Counted from the first letter of the stretch, positions 1 to 8,313 are shown. The stretch is 64,000 nt of DNA from Tepidiforma thermophila (GCF_002563855.1 NZ_PDJQ01000001.1:310001-374000), one strand, 5' to 3'. The notes: generated by a model from the letters alone, not told the origin. Numbers and translations are program-made.

Positions 1-1
1 G

Positions 2-283
2 TACCTGGCGATGTTCGAGTACTTCGACCCGACGACGCTGGACGGGCAGGTGTGGGGGTACTACCACCCGGCGAAGTTCAAGATTGAGCGGCGGCGGCTG
101 CACTTCAATTTGAATTTCGATACGGTGCGCCCGGGGCGGGTGCGCGCGGTGGTGGGGTGGGTGCTGGACCGGCTGGCGAACCGGAGCGAGCGGTGGCTGT
201 ACGTGTGCGAGCGGTGGTGGGGGAACTGGGTGGGGATGGAGGAGGCGGAGATCTGGCTGCGGGCGCTGAAGCCGGGGGGCTGA
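2..283 (+). CDS. 3' part of a hypothetical protein, cut by the window edge
   Basis: An open frame enters from the window edge and ends at a TGA at 281-283; the start codon lies outside. The visible 93 residues are rich in Trp, Arg and Tyr (for example YVCERWWGNWVG) and end in LKPGG. I do not recognise the family. The ATG at 11 is in frame, but nothing shows that it is the real start. No membrane segment or signal is visible. The frame has the G/C-ending codon use of its neighbours, which supports it being a real gene. Confidence 0.5.
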   Translation, partial: YLAMFEYFDPTTLDGQVWGYYHPAKFKIERRRLHFNLNFDTVRPGRVRAVVGWVLDRLANRSERWLYVCERWWGNWVGMEEAEIWLRALKPGG

Positions 284-355
284 GGGGGCGGGGGGCCACT
301 GCACGAATGCCCGGAATTGCGGAGTGCCAGGGCCCTGGTATCCTGGGCGGCCAGG

Positions 356-1063
356 ATGCGCCCGGGGGATATCGTCACGCACCAGGAGATGTGCGCGGCG
401 GAGGGAGTGGGGATGCTGCAGCGGGGCATGTACTTCCGCGAGCCCCCAAACCACGGCGTCATCTTGATGTCCCTTCGGCCGAACGCGCCTTATGCCGATG
501 CCGTCGAACCCGACGGGACCATCTGGTACGAGGGCCACGACGCGCCGCGCTCGGCGAAGACACCGGACCCAAAGCGGCTTGACCAGCCGAGGACTTCGTC
601 CGCCGGCACCCTGACACAGAACGGGCGGTTCGCGGAGGCGGTCGAGCGGTTTCGCCAAGGCAAAGCTCCGCCGGCCCGGTTCCATGTCTACGAGAACCTG
701 CGCAAGGGAATCTGGGTCTTTCGGGGCGCCTACCTTTTGACCGACTACCGTTTCGAGTGGTCAGCACGCGAGGGACGGAACGTCTTCCGTTTCCGGCTGG
801 AGCCGGCCCTGGAAACGAGCGAGGCGTCGTGGATGCCGGAATCGAGCGCGAACCTGGAGGCAGAGCGGCGCATCCCTGGGTGGGTTCAGGCGGAGGTGTA
901 CAAACGCGACCGCGGGCGGTGCGTGAAGTGCGGTGCGACGAACGACCTGCACTTCGACCACATCCTTCCGTACTCGAAGGGCGGTTCGAGCCGCGACCCG
1001 AACAACATCCAACTCCTCTGCGGGCGGCATAACCTGGAGAAGGGCGCGGGCTTCGGCGAGTAG
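356..1063 (+). CDS. SRA-like plus HNH endonuclease, probable modification-dependent (type IV) restriction enzyme
   Basis: 235 residues. The N-terminal two thirds resemble the SRA/YDG-like modified-base reader of ScoMcrA-type enzymes (segments GDIVTHQEM, GTIWYEGHD, FHVYENLRKGIWVFRGAYLL). The C-terminus is a compact HNH nuclease: a zinc CVKCG knuckle, then HFDHILPYSKGG, then NNIQLLCGRHN. Family knowledge predicts cleavage of DNA carrying modified cytosine, but the substrate here is unknown. I chose ATG 356 because a TATCCT -10 box lies at 339-344; an in-frame TTG at 317 is possible. No methyltransferase gene is adjacent, which fits a stand-alone type IV enzyme. Confidence 0.75.
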   Translation: MRPGDIVTHQEMCAAEGVGMLQRGMYFREPPNHGVILMSLRPNAPYADAVEPDGTIWYEGHDAPRSAKTPDPKRLDQPRTSSAGTLTQNGRFAEAVERFRQGKAPPARFHVYENLRKGIWVFRGAYLLTDYRFEWSAREGRNVFRFRLEPALETSEASWMPESSANLEAERRIPGWVQAEVYKRDRGRCVKCGATNDLHFDHILPYSKGGSSRDPNNIQLLCGRHNLEKGAGFGE

Positions 1064-1145
1064 GGTTCGAGCCAGGCCACCCCCACGGGCCGGGGCGGAA
1101 GGCGGTATAGTTCGGGCCACACGAAGGTTCGGAGGCCCCTGCACC

Positions 1146-2321
1146 ATGCGGTTCCGGTATGACCCTGAGATTGAGGCGTTCCGCGAGGAGGTTCGCCAGT
1201 TCATCCGTGAGCACCTGCCGCCGGAGGAGGAGCGGCTCCGCCGCGGCTTCGAGGGCGGGTTCCGTTCGCCCGAGGAGGAGAAGGCGTACGTCATGGGCTT
1301 CCAGCGGAAGCTCGCCGAGCGGGGCTGGCTGGCGATGGCCTGGCCGAAGGAGTACGGCGGGGGCGGCGCTTCGCACATGAAGCAGCTCGTCTACAACGAG
1401 GAGATGGCCTACGCGCAGGCCCCGGTCGGCAATATGGGCATCGCCTGGGTGGGCCCGAGCCTGATGCTCTACGGGACGGAGGAGCAGAAGCGCACGTTCA
1501 TCCCCCGGATCGCGCAGGCGCAGGACTGGTGGTGCACGCTCTACAGCGAGCCGGGCGCCGGTTCGGACCTGGCGGCGCTGCAGACGCGGGCGGTGCGCGA
1601 CGGCGACGATTATGTCATTAACGGCCAGAAGATCTGGACCTCGGGCGGGCACCTGGCGGACTGGGGGTGGCTGGCGGCGCGGACGGACCCGGATGCGCCG
1701 AAGCACAAGGGGATCACGATGTTCATGGTGAACATGAAGAGCCCGGGGATTACGGTGCGTCCGCTGATCAATATGGCGAACCGGCACGGCTTCAACGAGG
1801 TGTTCTTCGAGGATGTGCGGGTGCCGGCGACGCAGGTGGTGGGGGAGGTGAACCGGGGCTGGTATCACATGGCGGTGGCGCTGGATTTCGAACGCTCCGG
1901 CATCCAGGCGTTCGCGGGCGGCCGGCGCTCGGTGGAGCGGCTGGTGGCGCTGGCGAAGGAGCGACCGGAGCTGGTCCGGCGGCGGCCGAGCATCCGGCAC
2001 GAGCTGGCGGACCGCGCGGTGGAGGTGAACGTGGGGACGTTCCTGGCGTACCGGGTAGCGACGATGCAGGCGCGCGGGCTGGTGCCGAATACGGAGGCCT
2101 CGGCTTCGAAGCTGTTCGGGAGCGAAATGAGCCAGCGGATTGCGCTGACGGGGATGCACCTGCTGGGAATGGCGGGTCAGCTGCGTGACGGGAGCCCGTA
2201 CATGGTGATTGACCAGGCGACGGGCTATCTGCAGGCGGTGAGCGCGACGATTGCGGCGGGGACGAGCGAGATCCAGCGCGGGATTATCGCGACCCGCGGG
2301 CTCGGGCTGCCGCGCGGGTAG
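1146..2321 (+). CDS. acyl-CoA dehydrogenase family protein
   Basis: 391 residues, normal length for the family. It should be an FAD enzyme that oxidises an acyl-CoA to the 2-enoyl-CoA. Visible signatures are the N-terminal helical domain (FREEVRQFIREHLP), the FAD/substrate motif YSEPGAGSDLA near residue 133 with INGQKIWTSGG after it, and the C-terminal GTSEIQRGIIATRGLGLP. A TATAGT -10 box is at 1106-1111. The gene stops 4 bases before the HAD gene, so the two are probably co-transcribed. The acyl substrate cannot be read from the sequence; the long insertion-free form resembles the dehydrogenases of branched or cyclic acid degradation. Confidence 0.92.
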   Translation: MRFRYDPEIEAFREEVRQFIREHLPPEEERLRRGFEGGFRSPEEEKAYVMGFQRKLAERGWLAMAWPKEYGGGGASHMKQLVYNEEMAYAQAPVGNMGIAWVGPSLMLYGTEEQKRTFIPRIAQAQDWWCTLYSEPGAGSDLAALQTRAVRDGDDYVINGQKIWTSGGHLADWGWLAARTDPDAPKHKGITMFMVNMKSPGITVRPLINMANRHGFNEVFFEDVRVPATQVVGEVNRGWYHMAVALDFERSGIQAFAGGRRSVERLVALAKERPELVRRRPSIRHELADRAVEVNVGTFLAYRVATMQARGLVPNTEASASKLFGSEMSQRIALTGMHLLGMAGQLRDGSPYMVIDQATGYLQAVSATIAAGTSEIQRGIIATRGLGLPRG

Positions 2322-2325
2322 GGGC

Positions 2326-3120
2326 ATGCGGTATCGGCTGCTGGCGATCGACCTCGACGGCACGCTGCTGAACGGGGCGGGCGGGCTGTCACCTCGGACG
2401 ACGGAGGCGCTGCGCCGGGCTGCGGCGGCGGGGCTGGTGGTGGCGCCGGCGACGGCGCGCTGGTACCAGGCGGCGGTTCGGCCGTTTGCGGCGGCCGGGC
2501 TGGAGGCCGCCGCGATCGCCTCGGCGGGGGCCGATGTGCGGGCGCCGGGCGGGCAGACGGTCGCGCAGGCGCCGCTGCCGGAGGAGTTCGCGCGGTTCAT
2601 TGCGGCGCTGTGCGACCGGGCGGGATGGCCGGCGACGGTGGCGCTGCCGGAGTTCGCCTACCGGCGGGCGAACGAGCTGCCGCCGTGGGCGGCGAACGCG
2701 CCGGAGTGGCTGCGGCCGGTGACGTCGCTGCGGGATGCGGACCTGCGGGGGGCGCTGGCGGTGCTGGCCGAGCCTGGGGCCGAGGACCCGCACCTTGCGG
2801 AGCTGCGCAGCTGGCGCGACCGGGTGGAGCTGTTCGATGCGCTGGCGTTTACGGGCGAGGGGATGGTGAGCGTCACGGCGAAGGGCATCGACAAGGGGGC
2901 CGGGCTGCGGGCGCTCTGCGCGGCGCTGGGGATCGACCCGGCGGAGGCGGTCGCCATCGGGGATTCGGAGGTGGATGTGCCGATGTTCGAGGCGGCGGGG
3001 CTGGCGGTTGCGGTGGCGACGGGCACGCCGGCGGCGAGGGCGGCGGCGCAGGAGGTGATCCCCGGGCCGGAGGAGGAGGGGGTGGCGCAGTTCATCGAGG
3101 AGCTGCTGCGGCGCGAGTGA
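2326..3120 (+). CDS. HAD-superfamily (Cof-type) phosphatase
   Basis: 264 residues. Motif I is DLDGT with the catalytic Asp pair at residues 9 and 11. Motif IV is GDSEVDVPMFEAAG near residue 211, and KGIDKGAGLRALC just before it carries the conserved Lys. The large insertion between them is a type-C2 (Cof) cap. Such enzymes hydrolyse sugar phosphates or other small phosphoesters in the cytoplasm; the substrate is unknown. It starts 4 bases after the acyl-CoA dehydrogenase stop and is probably translated from the same mRNA. Long Ala/Gly-rich stretches reflect the high GC. Confidence 0.88.
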   Translation: MRYRLLAIDLDGTLLNGAGGLSPRTTEALRRAAAAGLVVAPATARWYQAAVRPFAAAGLEAAAIASAGADVRAPGGQTVAQAPLPEEFARFIAALCDRAGWPATVALPEFAYRRANELPPWAANAPEWLRPVTSLRDADLRGALAVLAEPGAEDPHLAELRSWRDRVELFDALAFTGEGMVSVTAKGIDKGAGLRALCAALGIDPAEAVAIGDSEVDVPMFEAAGLAVAVATGTPAARAAAQEVIPGPEEEGVAQFIEELLRRE

Positions 3121-3206
3121 GGCGGGTGGGGCTCGGCTGCCGGTGAGCGGGACCGCCTGCCCGGGGGCAAGACCAGACGCAGGCATCGACGGCGCGCCGG
3201 GCAAGA

Positions 3207-3243
3207 CCAGCGCCCGCCGCGAACTGCGTACGGCGGGCGCTGG
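3207..3243. terminator. 13-bp GC hairpin between convergent genes
   Basis: Positions 3207-3219 and 3231-3243 are exact inverted complements (stem starting CCAGCGCCCGCCG) around an 11-base loop. It sits between the HAD gene (+) and the CZB gene (-) and could end transcripts from both sides. No T-tract follows, so this would be an L-shaped or factor-assisted terminator. Confidence 0.6.
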
Positions 3244-3292
3244 AGGCGGCAGACCCGGCTCGGCGCGGTGACCGGCAGGCTATAGGGCGGGG

Positions 3293-3655
3293 TCAGGCAG
3301 CCTGGAGCTTCTTCAGGGCGTTGACGAGCGCCGTTGAGATCTTGCTGTAGGGCGTGCCCATGGCCATGGCGGCTTCGGCTTCGGCGCGCTTGCCGAGGAG
3401 GGCGAGGGTGAGGATTTTCGCAGCCTCCTGGTGGAACTCGGCGTGGAGCTTCCGAACCTCTTCGACGCCGGGGTGGCCGGGCATCTGGGCCTTCGCCTCG
3501 TTGTAAATCCACTTGCCGAGGTCGCAGGCGTTATCGGTCTTCACGACCTCGGGGCGGAAGTCGCTCTTGCCGGTGGCGGCGGCGTCGCGCAGGCGCTGCT
3601 TCCACTGGCCGTGGGCGGCGATGGCTTTGGTGATGACATCGGTGCTGACGGGCAT
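3293..3655 (-). CDS. CZB (chemoreceptor zinc-binding) domain protein
   Basis: 120 residues that form a stand-alone CZB domain. The zinc ligands of this family are all present: His15 (AIAAHGQW), Cys44 (ACDLGKW), His71 and His75 (RKLHAEFH). CZB domains bind zinc and sense it or hypochlorous acid, usually at the end of chemoreceptors or diguanylate cyclases; here no output domain is attached. The start at 3655 has a strong AGGAGG ribosome site directly upstream. The partner is unknown; no chemotaxis gene is adjacent. Confidence 0.85.
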   Translation of the reverse strand: MPVSTDVITKAIAAHGQWKQRLRDAAATGKSDFRPEVVKTDNACDLGKWIYNEAKAQMPGHPGVEEVRKLHAEFHQEAAKILTLALLGKRAEAEAAMAMGTPYSKISTALVNALKKLQAA

Positions 3656-3789
3656 TCGGTTCCTCCTTGGGGCTCCTGTGCGGGGAATTCCTCCGATCGT
3701 TTCGGCCAGAACGGTCGGGGACTTGAGACCCGGTTCGGAAGCGCGACGGGGGCTATGCTGGAGGATCACTGACGCATGGAGGATTTGGA

Positions 3790-4293
3790 ATGCCGCTGAT
3801 ACTGCATGACCTTGCGCCGCTGCACTGGGCGGTTGCCGGCGCCGGGATTGCGCTGGTGACGCTGGCCCTGCTGGCGGTGGCGAGCCACCGGCTCGGGGTT
3901 TCGACGGGGTTCGAGAACGTGTGCGGGCTGGTGGTGAAGGCGCCGTATTTCGGGCGGGAGGCCATTCGGGGTTCGAACGGGTGGCGGCTGCCGCTGCTGG
4001 GCGGGCTGGTGCTTGGCGGGTTTGTTTCGGCAGTGCTCGGCGGGGGCTGGGAACCGACGTGGGCGCTGGGGATGTTCGATACGGAGATCGGCTGGGGGCC
4101 GGCCGGCAAGGTGGCCTGGATGTTCGTCGGCGGGGTGCTGATCGGCTTCGGCACGCGGCTGGCCGGGGGCTGCACGAGCGGACACGGGATTTTCGGGCTT
4201 TCGAACCTGGAGCTGCCGAGCCTCGTGTCGACCGTGAGCTTCATGGCTGCCGGGGCCGTCACGACGAATTTCATCTACCGCGTGCTGGTGTAA
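3790..4293 (+). CDS. YeeE/YedE-type sulfur transporter, first half
   Basis: 167 residues with about four hydrophobic segments and the family signature GGCTSGHGIFG. In full-length YeeE/TsuA proteins this Cys-containing loop carries thiosulfate through the membrane; here the transporter is split over two genes, as in PmpA/PmpB pairs. The second half follows 12 bases downstream. A TATGCT -10 box lies about 30 bases upstream. The cargo is probably thiosulfate or another sulfur species, by family only. No rhodanese or TusA gene is next to it. Confidence 0.85.
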   Translation: MPLILHDLAPLHWAVAGAGIALVTLALLAVASHRLGVSTGFENVCGLVVKAPYFGREAIRGSNGWRLPLLGGLVLGGFVSAVLGGGWEPTWALGMFDTEIGWGPAGKVAWMFVGGVLIGFGTRLAGGCTSGHGIFGLSNLELPSLVSTVSFMAAGAVTTNFIYRVLV

Positions 4294-4305
4294 CGGGGGA
4301 CGGCG

Positions 4306-4752
4306 ATGGCAGTGTTCTACCTGGTCCTGGGGACGGCGTTCGGCTTCATCCTGAGCCGCTCGGGGGCGGCGGATTACAACTACATCCAGGGGATGTTCCT
4401 GTTCGAGGAGTTCCAGCTCTACGGGATCATCGGGACGGCGGTGGTGCTCACGGCGCCGGGGATCTGGCTGCTGAAGCGGTACGGGAAGACGGTGACGGGG
4501 CGGCCGCTGGTCATCGAACGGAAGGCAGGGCACCGCGGGAACGTGCACGGGGGCATCCTGTTCGGCGTGGGGTGGTCGATCACGGGGATGTGCCCGGGCC
4601 CGGTGCTGGTGAACGTGGGCGAGGGGAAGGTGTATGCGCTGGCGGCGCTGGCGGGGGTGCTGGTGGGCGCGGCCGTTTTCGGCTGCTCGTACCGGGTGCT
4701 GGCGCGGCCGTTCCGTCTGCCGCCGCTGGCGGTGGGGACCGGGGAAGGCTAA
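4306..4752 (+). CDS. YeeE/YedE-type sulfur transporter, second half
   Basis: 148 residues with several membrane segments. It carries the second conserved Cys loop, GWSITGMCPGPVLVNVG, matching the C-terminal half of YeeE/YedE transporters. It starts 12 bases after the first-half gene, so the two products very likely assemble into one transporter. The central region (KRYGKTVTGRPLVIERK) is a cytoplasmic loop. Nothing indicates truncation. Confidence 0.85.
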   Translation: MAVFYLVLGTAFGFILSRSGAADYNYIQGMFLFEEFQLYGIIGTAVVLTAPGIWLLKRYGKTVTGRPLVIERKAGHRGNVHGGILFGVGWSITGMCPGPVLVNVGEGKVYALAALAGVLVGAAVFGCSYRVLARPFRLPPLAVGTGEG

Positions 4753-4765
4753 GGCGGCCGGGGAG

Positions 4766-4856
4766 GGAACTGTTCAGTCCCGTGATCGGATGAAAGGTTG
4801 TTGCCACCCCGGCGGGCGAGGTGAAAGGTTGGGGCTGGAACCTTTCAGGGTGTGGT
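4766..4856. repeat. 91-bp direct repeat, copy 1 (upstream of fic)
   Basis: This 91-bp stretch recurs at 6033-6123 in the same orientation, ungapped, with about 9 mismatches. It holds three copies of one 9-mer: TGAAAGGTT at 4791 and 4822, and its reverse complement AACCTTTCA at 4839. The last can pair with either of the first two. The 4822/4839 pair forms a 9-bp hairpin with an 8-base loop that ends 20 bases before the fic start, where an operator or attenuator would act. Two of the mismatches between copies fall in this loop, so the stem is conserved. Confidence 0.85.
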
Positions 4857-4861
4857 AGGCT
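4856..4861 (+). promoter_or_regulatory. -10 box TAGGCT for fic, leaderless start
   Basis: TAGGCT ends six bases before the GTG at 4868, so transcription should begin at the start codon. The AACCTTTCA half-site of the repeat lies just upstream in the -35 area, where a bound repressor would block polymerase. Confidence 0.5.
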
Positions 4862-4867
4862 CGCGCC

Positions 4868-6025
4868 GTGAAGGCAGAGGACTTTGCGGCGGAGCAGCGG
4901 CACTGCCTGGTCGCCATCAGCGGGGGCGTGGCGTTTGTGCCGCCGCCAGCGCCGCGCGACCTGGATGTGCCACGGGAGCTGGCGCGGCTCGAGGCAGAGG
5001 CGCTCCGGCAGATCGGCCGGCTTGAGGAAGTGGCGGCAGCGTTCACGGTCGAGCAGGCGCTGTTTCCGCTGCGGCTGCGCGAGGCACAGCTGAGCAATGA
5101 GATCGAGGGGACGCACACGCAGGTCGAGGAGCTGCTGACGGCGGTCGCCGCACCGCGCGCTGTGTCATCAGCCGCCGTCCAGGAGGTGCTGGCGACTGCC
5201 GGGGCCCTGGAGACCGGCACGACATGGGTGCTCGAAGGCCGGGGATTGAGCCATTCGCTGGTGCTCGAACTCCACCGACAGATCCTCGGGGGAGGCCGCG
5301 GGAGCCAGCTCTCCGCGGGGGCGTACCGGACCCGGCAGGTGGTCATCGGCCAGCGCGGCGACACACCGGCGACAGCACGGTTTGTTCCCCCGCCGCCGGA
5401 GCTGGTGCGCCCGCTGATGGACGACCTGCTGGAGTTTGCTGCGGAGGAGCGGGTCGGGCCGGTGCTCGATGCGGGTATTCTGCATTACCAGTTTGAGGCG
5501 ATTCACCCGTTCGAAGACGGCAACGGCCGGCTCGGGAGGGCGCTGGTGCCGCTGCTCTGGCTGGCGCGGGACTTCCTGGAGCGCCCGCTGGTGTACGTCG
5601 GTGGCTATCTCGCTGAACGGCGGAGCGAGTACATGGAGCGTCTGCTCAGGGCCAGCACCGACGGGGACTGGACGGGCTGGCTCGCGTTCTTCACGCGCGG
5701 CGTCATCGCCGAGGCGGAGCGGACACAGGCCCGGCTGAAGGCTGCCCGGGAACTCCTCGAACGGTACCGGCAGGCGCTGGTCGCGACGACAAAGTCGCCG
5801 ACCGCGCGCGATGCGCTGCCGCTGCTGCTGGAGCGGCAGGTGGTCGGCGCGGCGGACGTACAGCGGTACACGGGGGCGTCGCGGCCCGCGGCCCGCCAGG
5901 CGATCGAAGCGCTGGTGCAGGTTGGCGCTCTCCGGCCGCTGGGGCGGGTCGCGGGGGCAGCGATGTACCTCGCGGAGGAGTTCGAAAGGGCGATTTTCGG
6001 GAGCCCGCCCGGCGCGCAGGGCTGA
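4868..6025 (+). CDS. Fic-family protein (class II, probable AMP transferase) with C-terminal winged helix
   Basis: 385 residues. The Fic core motif HPFEDGNGRLGR is near residue 213, and the N-terminal autoinhibitory motif SNEIEGT is present, placing it in class II. The C-terminus (SPTARDALPLLL to RPAARQAIEALVQVGALRP) is a winged-helix DNA-binding domain. Family knowledge: Fic proteins AMPylate Ser/Thr/Tyr of target proteins; the target here is unknown. The start is GTG 4868, six bases after a -10 box. The gene is bracketed by 91-bp direct repeats, which suggests either a transposed cassette or binding sites for its own winged helix. Confidence 0.9.
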   Translation: MKAEDFAAEQRHCLVAISGGVAFVPPPAPRDLDVPRELARLEAEALRQIGRLEEVAAAFTVEQALFPLRLREAQLSNEIEGTHTQVEELLTAVAAPRAVSSAAVQEVLATAGALETGTTWVLEGRGLSHSLVLELHRQILGGGRGSQLSAGAYRTRQVVIGQRGDTPATARFVPPPPELVRPLMDDLLEFAAEERVGPVLDAGILHYQFEAIHPFEDGNGRLGRALVPLLWLARDFLERPLVYVGGYLAERRSEYMERLLRASTDGDWTGWLAFFTRGVIAEAERTQARLKAARELLERYRQALVATTKSPTARDALPLLLERQVVGAADVQRYTGASRPAARQAIEALVQVGALRPLGRVAGAAMYLAEEFERAIFGSPPGAQG

Positions 6026-6032
6026 GGAGCGC

Positions 6033-6123
6033 GGAACTGTCCAGGGGGGTGATCGAATGAAAGGTTGTTGCCACCCCGGCGGGTGAGGTGAAAGGTTGGG
6101 CCCGGAACCTTTCAGGGTGTGGT
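6033..6123. repeat. 91-bp direct repeat, copy 2 (downstream of fic)
   Basis: Same length and order as the copy at 4766-4856, with about 9 substitutions and no gaps. It lies between the fic stop (6025) and the stop of the convergent esterase gene (6139). The hairpin arms TGAAAGGTT/AACCTTTCA are unchanged; the loop differs. Here it cannot be a promoter for an adjacent start, so it may act as a terminator, or it may simply be the second end of a duplicated or inserted segment. Confidence 0.85.
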
Positions 6124-6138
6124 CCGCCGGCCAGCGGC

Positions 6139-7080
6139 TCAGACGGCGAACTGGCGGGCGAGCCACTCCTCCATGTCGCGACGGGCGAGGCGGGCAAGAC
6201 GGGTGCCGGGGGTGAGGCCGTCGAAGCCGTGCGGGGCGCCGGCGTAGAGGCGGAGGTCGGCGGGGACCCCGGCGTGGGTGAGCCGCATGGCGTAGTCAAC
6301 GTCTTCGTCGAGGAAGCCGTCGAGGCTGCCGACCATGACGTACGCCGGGGGAAGGCCGCGGAGGTCGCCGGCGCGGGCGGCTGCCGCGTACGGCGGGACA
6401 TCGCCGCCGAAGCGCGGACCGAGGTAGGCGCGCCAGCCGGCTTCGTTCGACCGGGGGGTCCAGACGGGGACCTCCCAGCGGCTGGAGGGGGTGGTCATGC
6501 GGTCATCGAGCATGGGGTAGATGAGGAGCTGGAAGGCGATGGGGAATTCGCCGCGGTCGCGGACGAGGAGGGCGAGGGCGGAGGCGAGCCCGCCGCCGGC
6601 GGAGGCGCCGCCGATGCCGAGCCAGGCGCGGTCGATGCCGAGGTCGGCGGCATGTTCGTACACCCACCGGAGCCCGGCGTAGCAATCTTCGAGCGGCCCG
6701 GGGTAGGGCGTTTCGGGTGCGAGGCGGTATTCGACGGAGATGCCGACGCAGGAGAGGGCCGGGCACCAGCGGTCGAAGCGGAGGTCATCCATGGCGCGGG
6801 ATCCGAAGACGTAGCCGCCGCCGTGCATGTGGTAGAGGGCAGGCAGAGGGCCGGCGGCGCCCTTCGGGCGGTGGATGCGGATGACGACGTCGGGAGCGCC
6901 GGCCGGGCCGGGCACGGTGAGGTCGCGCCGCTCGACGGCGTCGGAGAGCTGGACCTGGGCAAGCATGGCTTCGCGCTGGGCGCGGAGGGCGGGGAGCTCT
7001 TCGAAGGAGAAGCCGTCGAAGGAGGGCATCCCGGCGAGGGCTTCGGCGATTTCGGGATCGAGGAGGGCGCGGGCGTCCAT
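6139..7080 (-). CDS. alpha/beta hydrolase, hormone-sensitive-lipase-type esterase
   Basis: 313 residues. It has the oxyanion motif HGGGYVFGS, the nucleophile elbow GGASAGGG, an Asp in SLDGFLDEDVDY, and the His in GAPHGFDG, the complete HSL-family set. These are cytoplasmic carboxylesterases acting on short to medium acyl esters. No signal peptide is present. The gene converges with fic and is divergent from the luciferase-like gene. A TACCAT -10-like box lies about 40 bases upstream of the start at 7080. Confidence 0.9.
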   Translation of the reverse strand: MDARALLDPEIAEALAGMPSFDGFSFEELPALRAQREAMLAQVQLSDAVERRDLTVPGPAGAPDVVIRIHRPKGAAGPLPALYHMHGGGYVFGSRAMDDLRFDRWCPALSCVGISVEYRLAPETPYPGPLEDCYAGLRWVYEHAADLGIDRAWLGIGGASAGGGLASALALLVRDRGEFPIAFQLLIYPMLDDRMTTPSSRWEVPVWTPRSNEAGWRAYLGPRFGGDVPPYAAAARAGDLRGLPPAYVMVGSLDGFLDEDVDYAMRLTHAGVPADLRLYAGAPHGFDGLTPGTRLARLARRDMEEWLARQFAV

Positions 7081-7178
7081 GGGCGGGCTCCGGGGCGGGC
7101 TGGCCGGGATGGTAGCGCGCCGGCAGCGAACCGCAAGGGCAGGGTAGGATGGACGGCACCGCCTCGGGGAGGTTCGCG

Positions 7179-8132
7179 ATGCAGATTGGACTGATGGTCG
7201 AAGGACAAAACGGGCTGACGTGGGAGCGCTGGCTGCACATCCTGCGGCTGGCCGAGCGGCTGGGGTTCCCGACGCTGTTCCGGTCGGACCATTACTTCAT
7301 CGGGCCGCAGCAGGATTCGCTGGAGGCGTACCTCTCGTTCGCGGTGGCGGCGCGGGAAACCTCGCGCATCCGGTTCGGGCCGCTGGTTTCGCCGGTGACG
7401 TTTAGGACGCCGGTGGATGTGGCGCGGATGGCGGCCCAGATCGACCTGCTGGCCGGCGGACGGTTCGTGATGGGGCTGGGCGCGGGGTGGAACGAGGCGG
7501 AGCACCGGGCGTACGGCATCCCGTTCCCGCCGATCGGGGAGCGGTTCGCGCGGCTGGAGGAGGCGATCCGGCTGATGAAGACGCTCTGGAGCGAGGGGCC
7601 GGCGGATTTCGACGGGCGGTTCTACCGGCTGGAGAGCGCAAACCTGCTGCCGAAGCCGGCGGCGGGCCGGCCGCCCATCCTCATCGGCGGGAGCGGCGAG
7701 AAGAAGACGCTCCGGCTGGTCGCGACCTATGCGGACGAGTGGAACGCGGTGAACCTTTCGCCGGAGGCGTACGCCGCGAAGGTCGCGGTGCTGGAGCGCC
7801 ATTGCGAGGCGGTTGGCCGGGACCCTGCCACCATCCGGCGGTCGCTGATGGCGTTCGCGGTCATCGGGCCGGACGAGCGCACGCTGGACCGCGCGACGGA
7901 GCGAATGATGCGGATGTGGGGCGCCCCGGCAGGAACGACGCCAGCGCAGTACCGGGAGGGACTGCGTGCGCGGGGGATGATTGTCGGCGGCAGGGAGGAA
8001 ATTCTCGACGCGCTTGGCCGGTACGCGGAGCACGGGTTGCAGGAGGTACAGTTCCAGCACTTCGTGTTCGAGGACGACACGGTGCCGGAGTTCCTCGCGG
8101 CGGAGGTTGTGCCGGCCGCGGCGGCGCTGTAA
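7179..8132 (+). CDS. LLM-class (luciferase-like) flavin-dependent oxidoreductase
   Basis: 317 residues forming a bacterial luciferase-like TIM barrel (GLMVEGQNGLTWERWLHI, RFGPLVSPVTFRTPVDVAR, GLGAGWNEAEHRAYGIPF, LIGGSGEKKTLRLVA). It binds FMN or F420; the sequence alone does not decide which. I chose ATG 7179 because GGGGAGG stands 6-7 bases upstream; an in-frame ATG at 7149 sits on the TAGGAT box (7145-7150) and would be upstream of transcription. The substrate is unknown. Confidence 0.88.
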   Translation: MQIGLMVEGQNGLTWERWLHILRLAERLGFPTLFRSDHYFIGPQQDSLEAYLSFAVAARETSRIRFGPLVSPVTFRTPVDVARMAAQIDLLAGGRFVMGLGAGWNEAEHRAYGIPFPPIGERFARLEEAIRLMKTLWSEGPADFDGRFYRLESANLLPKPAAGRPPILIGGSGEKKTLRLVATYADEWNAVNLSPEAYAAKVAVLERHCEAVGRDPATIRRSLMAFAVIGPDERTLDRATERMMRMWGAPAGTTPAQYREGLRARGMIVGGREEILDALGRYAEHGLQEVQFQHFVFEDDTVPEFLAAEVVPAAAAL

Positions 8133-8313
8133 CCGGAGCGTCACGGACGGTCACCGTGCGGCTGCGGAGGGGCCGCTTTGCGCGGCGTTGGCAGCCGGTT
8201 TACGGGCCGTTTGCAGTTCGGCGGGGCTGTTCCGGGGGCTCTACCGGCGTGTTACCGAACCGGTTTTGGGGGGCCTGTTGGGGCCGGGGCGGGGTGCCGT
8301 CTTTGCGAATACG

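Noticed and set aside
1060-1080. T-arm-like GGTTCGAGCC suggesting a tRNA
   Set aside because: No acceptor stem, anticodon arm or D-arm can be built around it.
459-2600. 713-codon open frame on the minus strand
   Set aside because: It runs antisense through the HNH, acyl-CoA dehydrogenase and HAD genes, all of which have clear motifs.
4766-6123. Insertion sequence around fic
   Set aside because: No transposase and no terminal inverted repeats or target duplication were seen; only direct repeats, so IS is not called.
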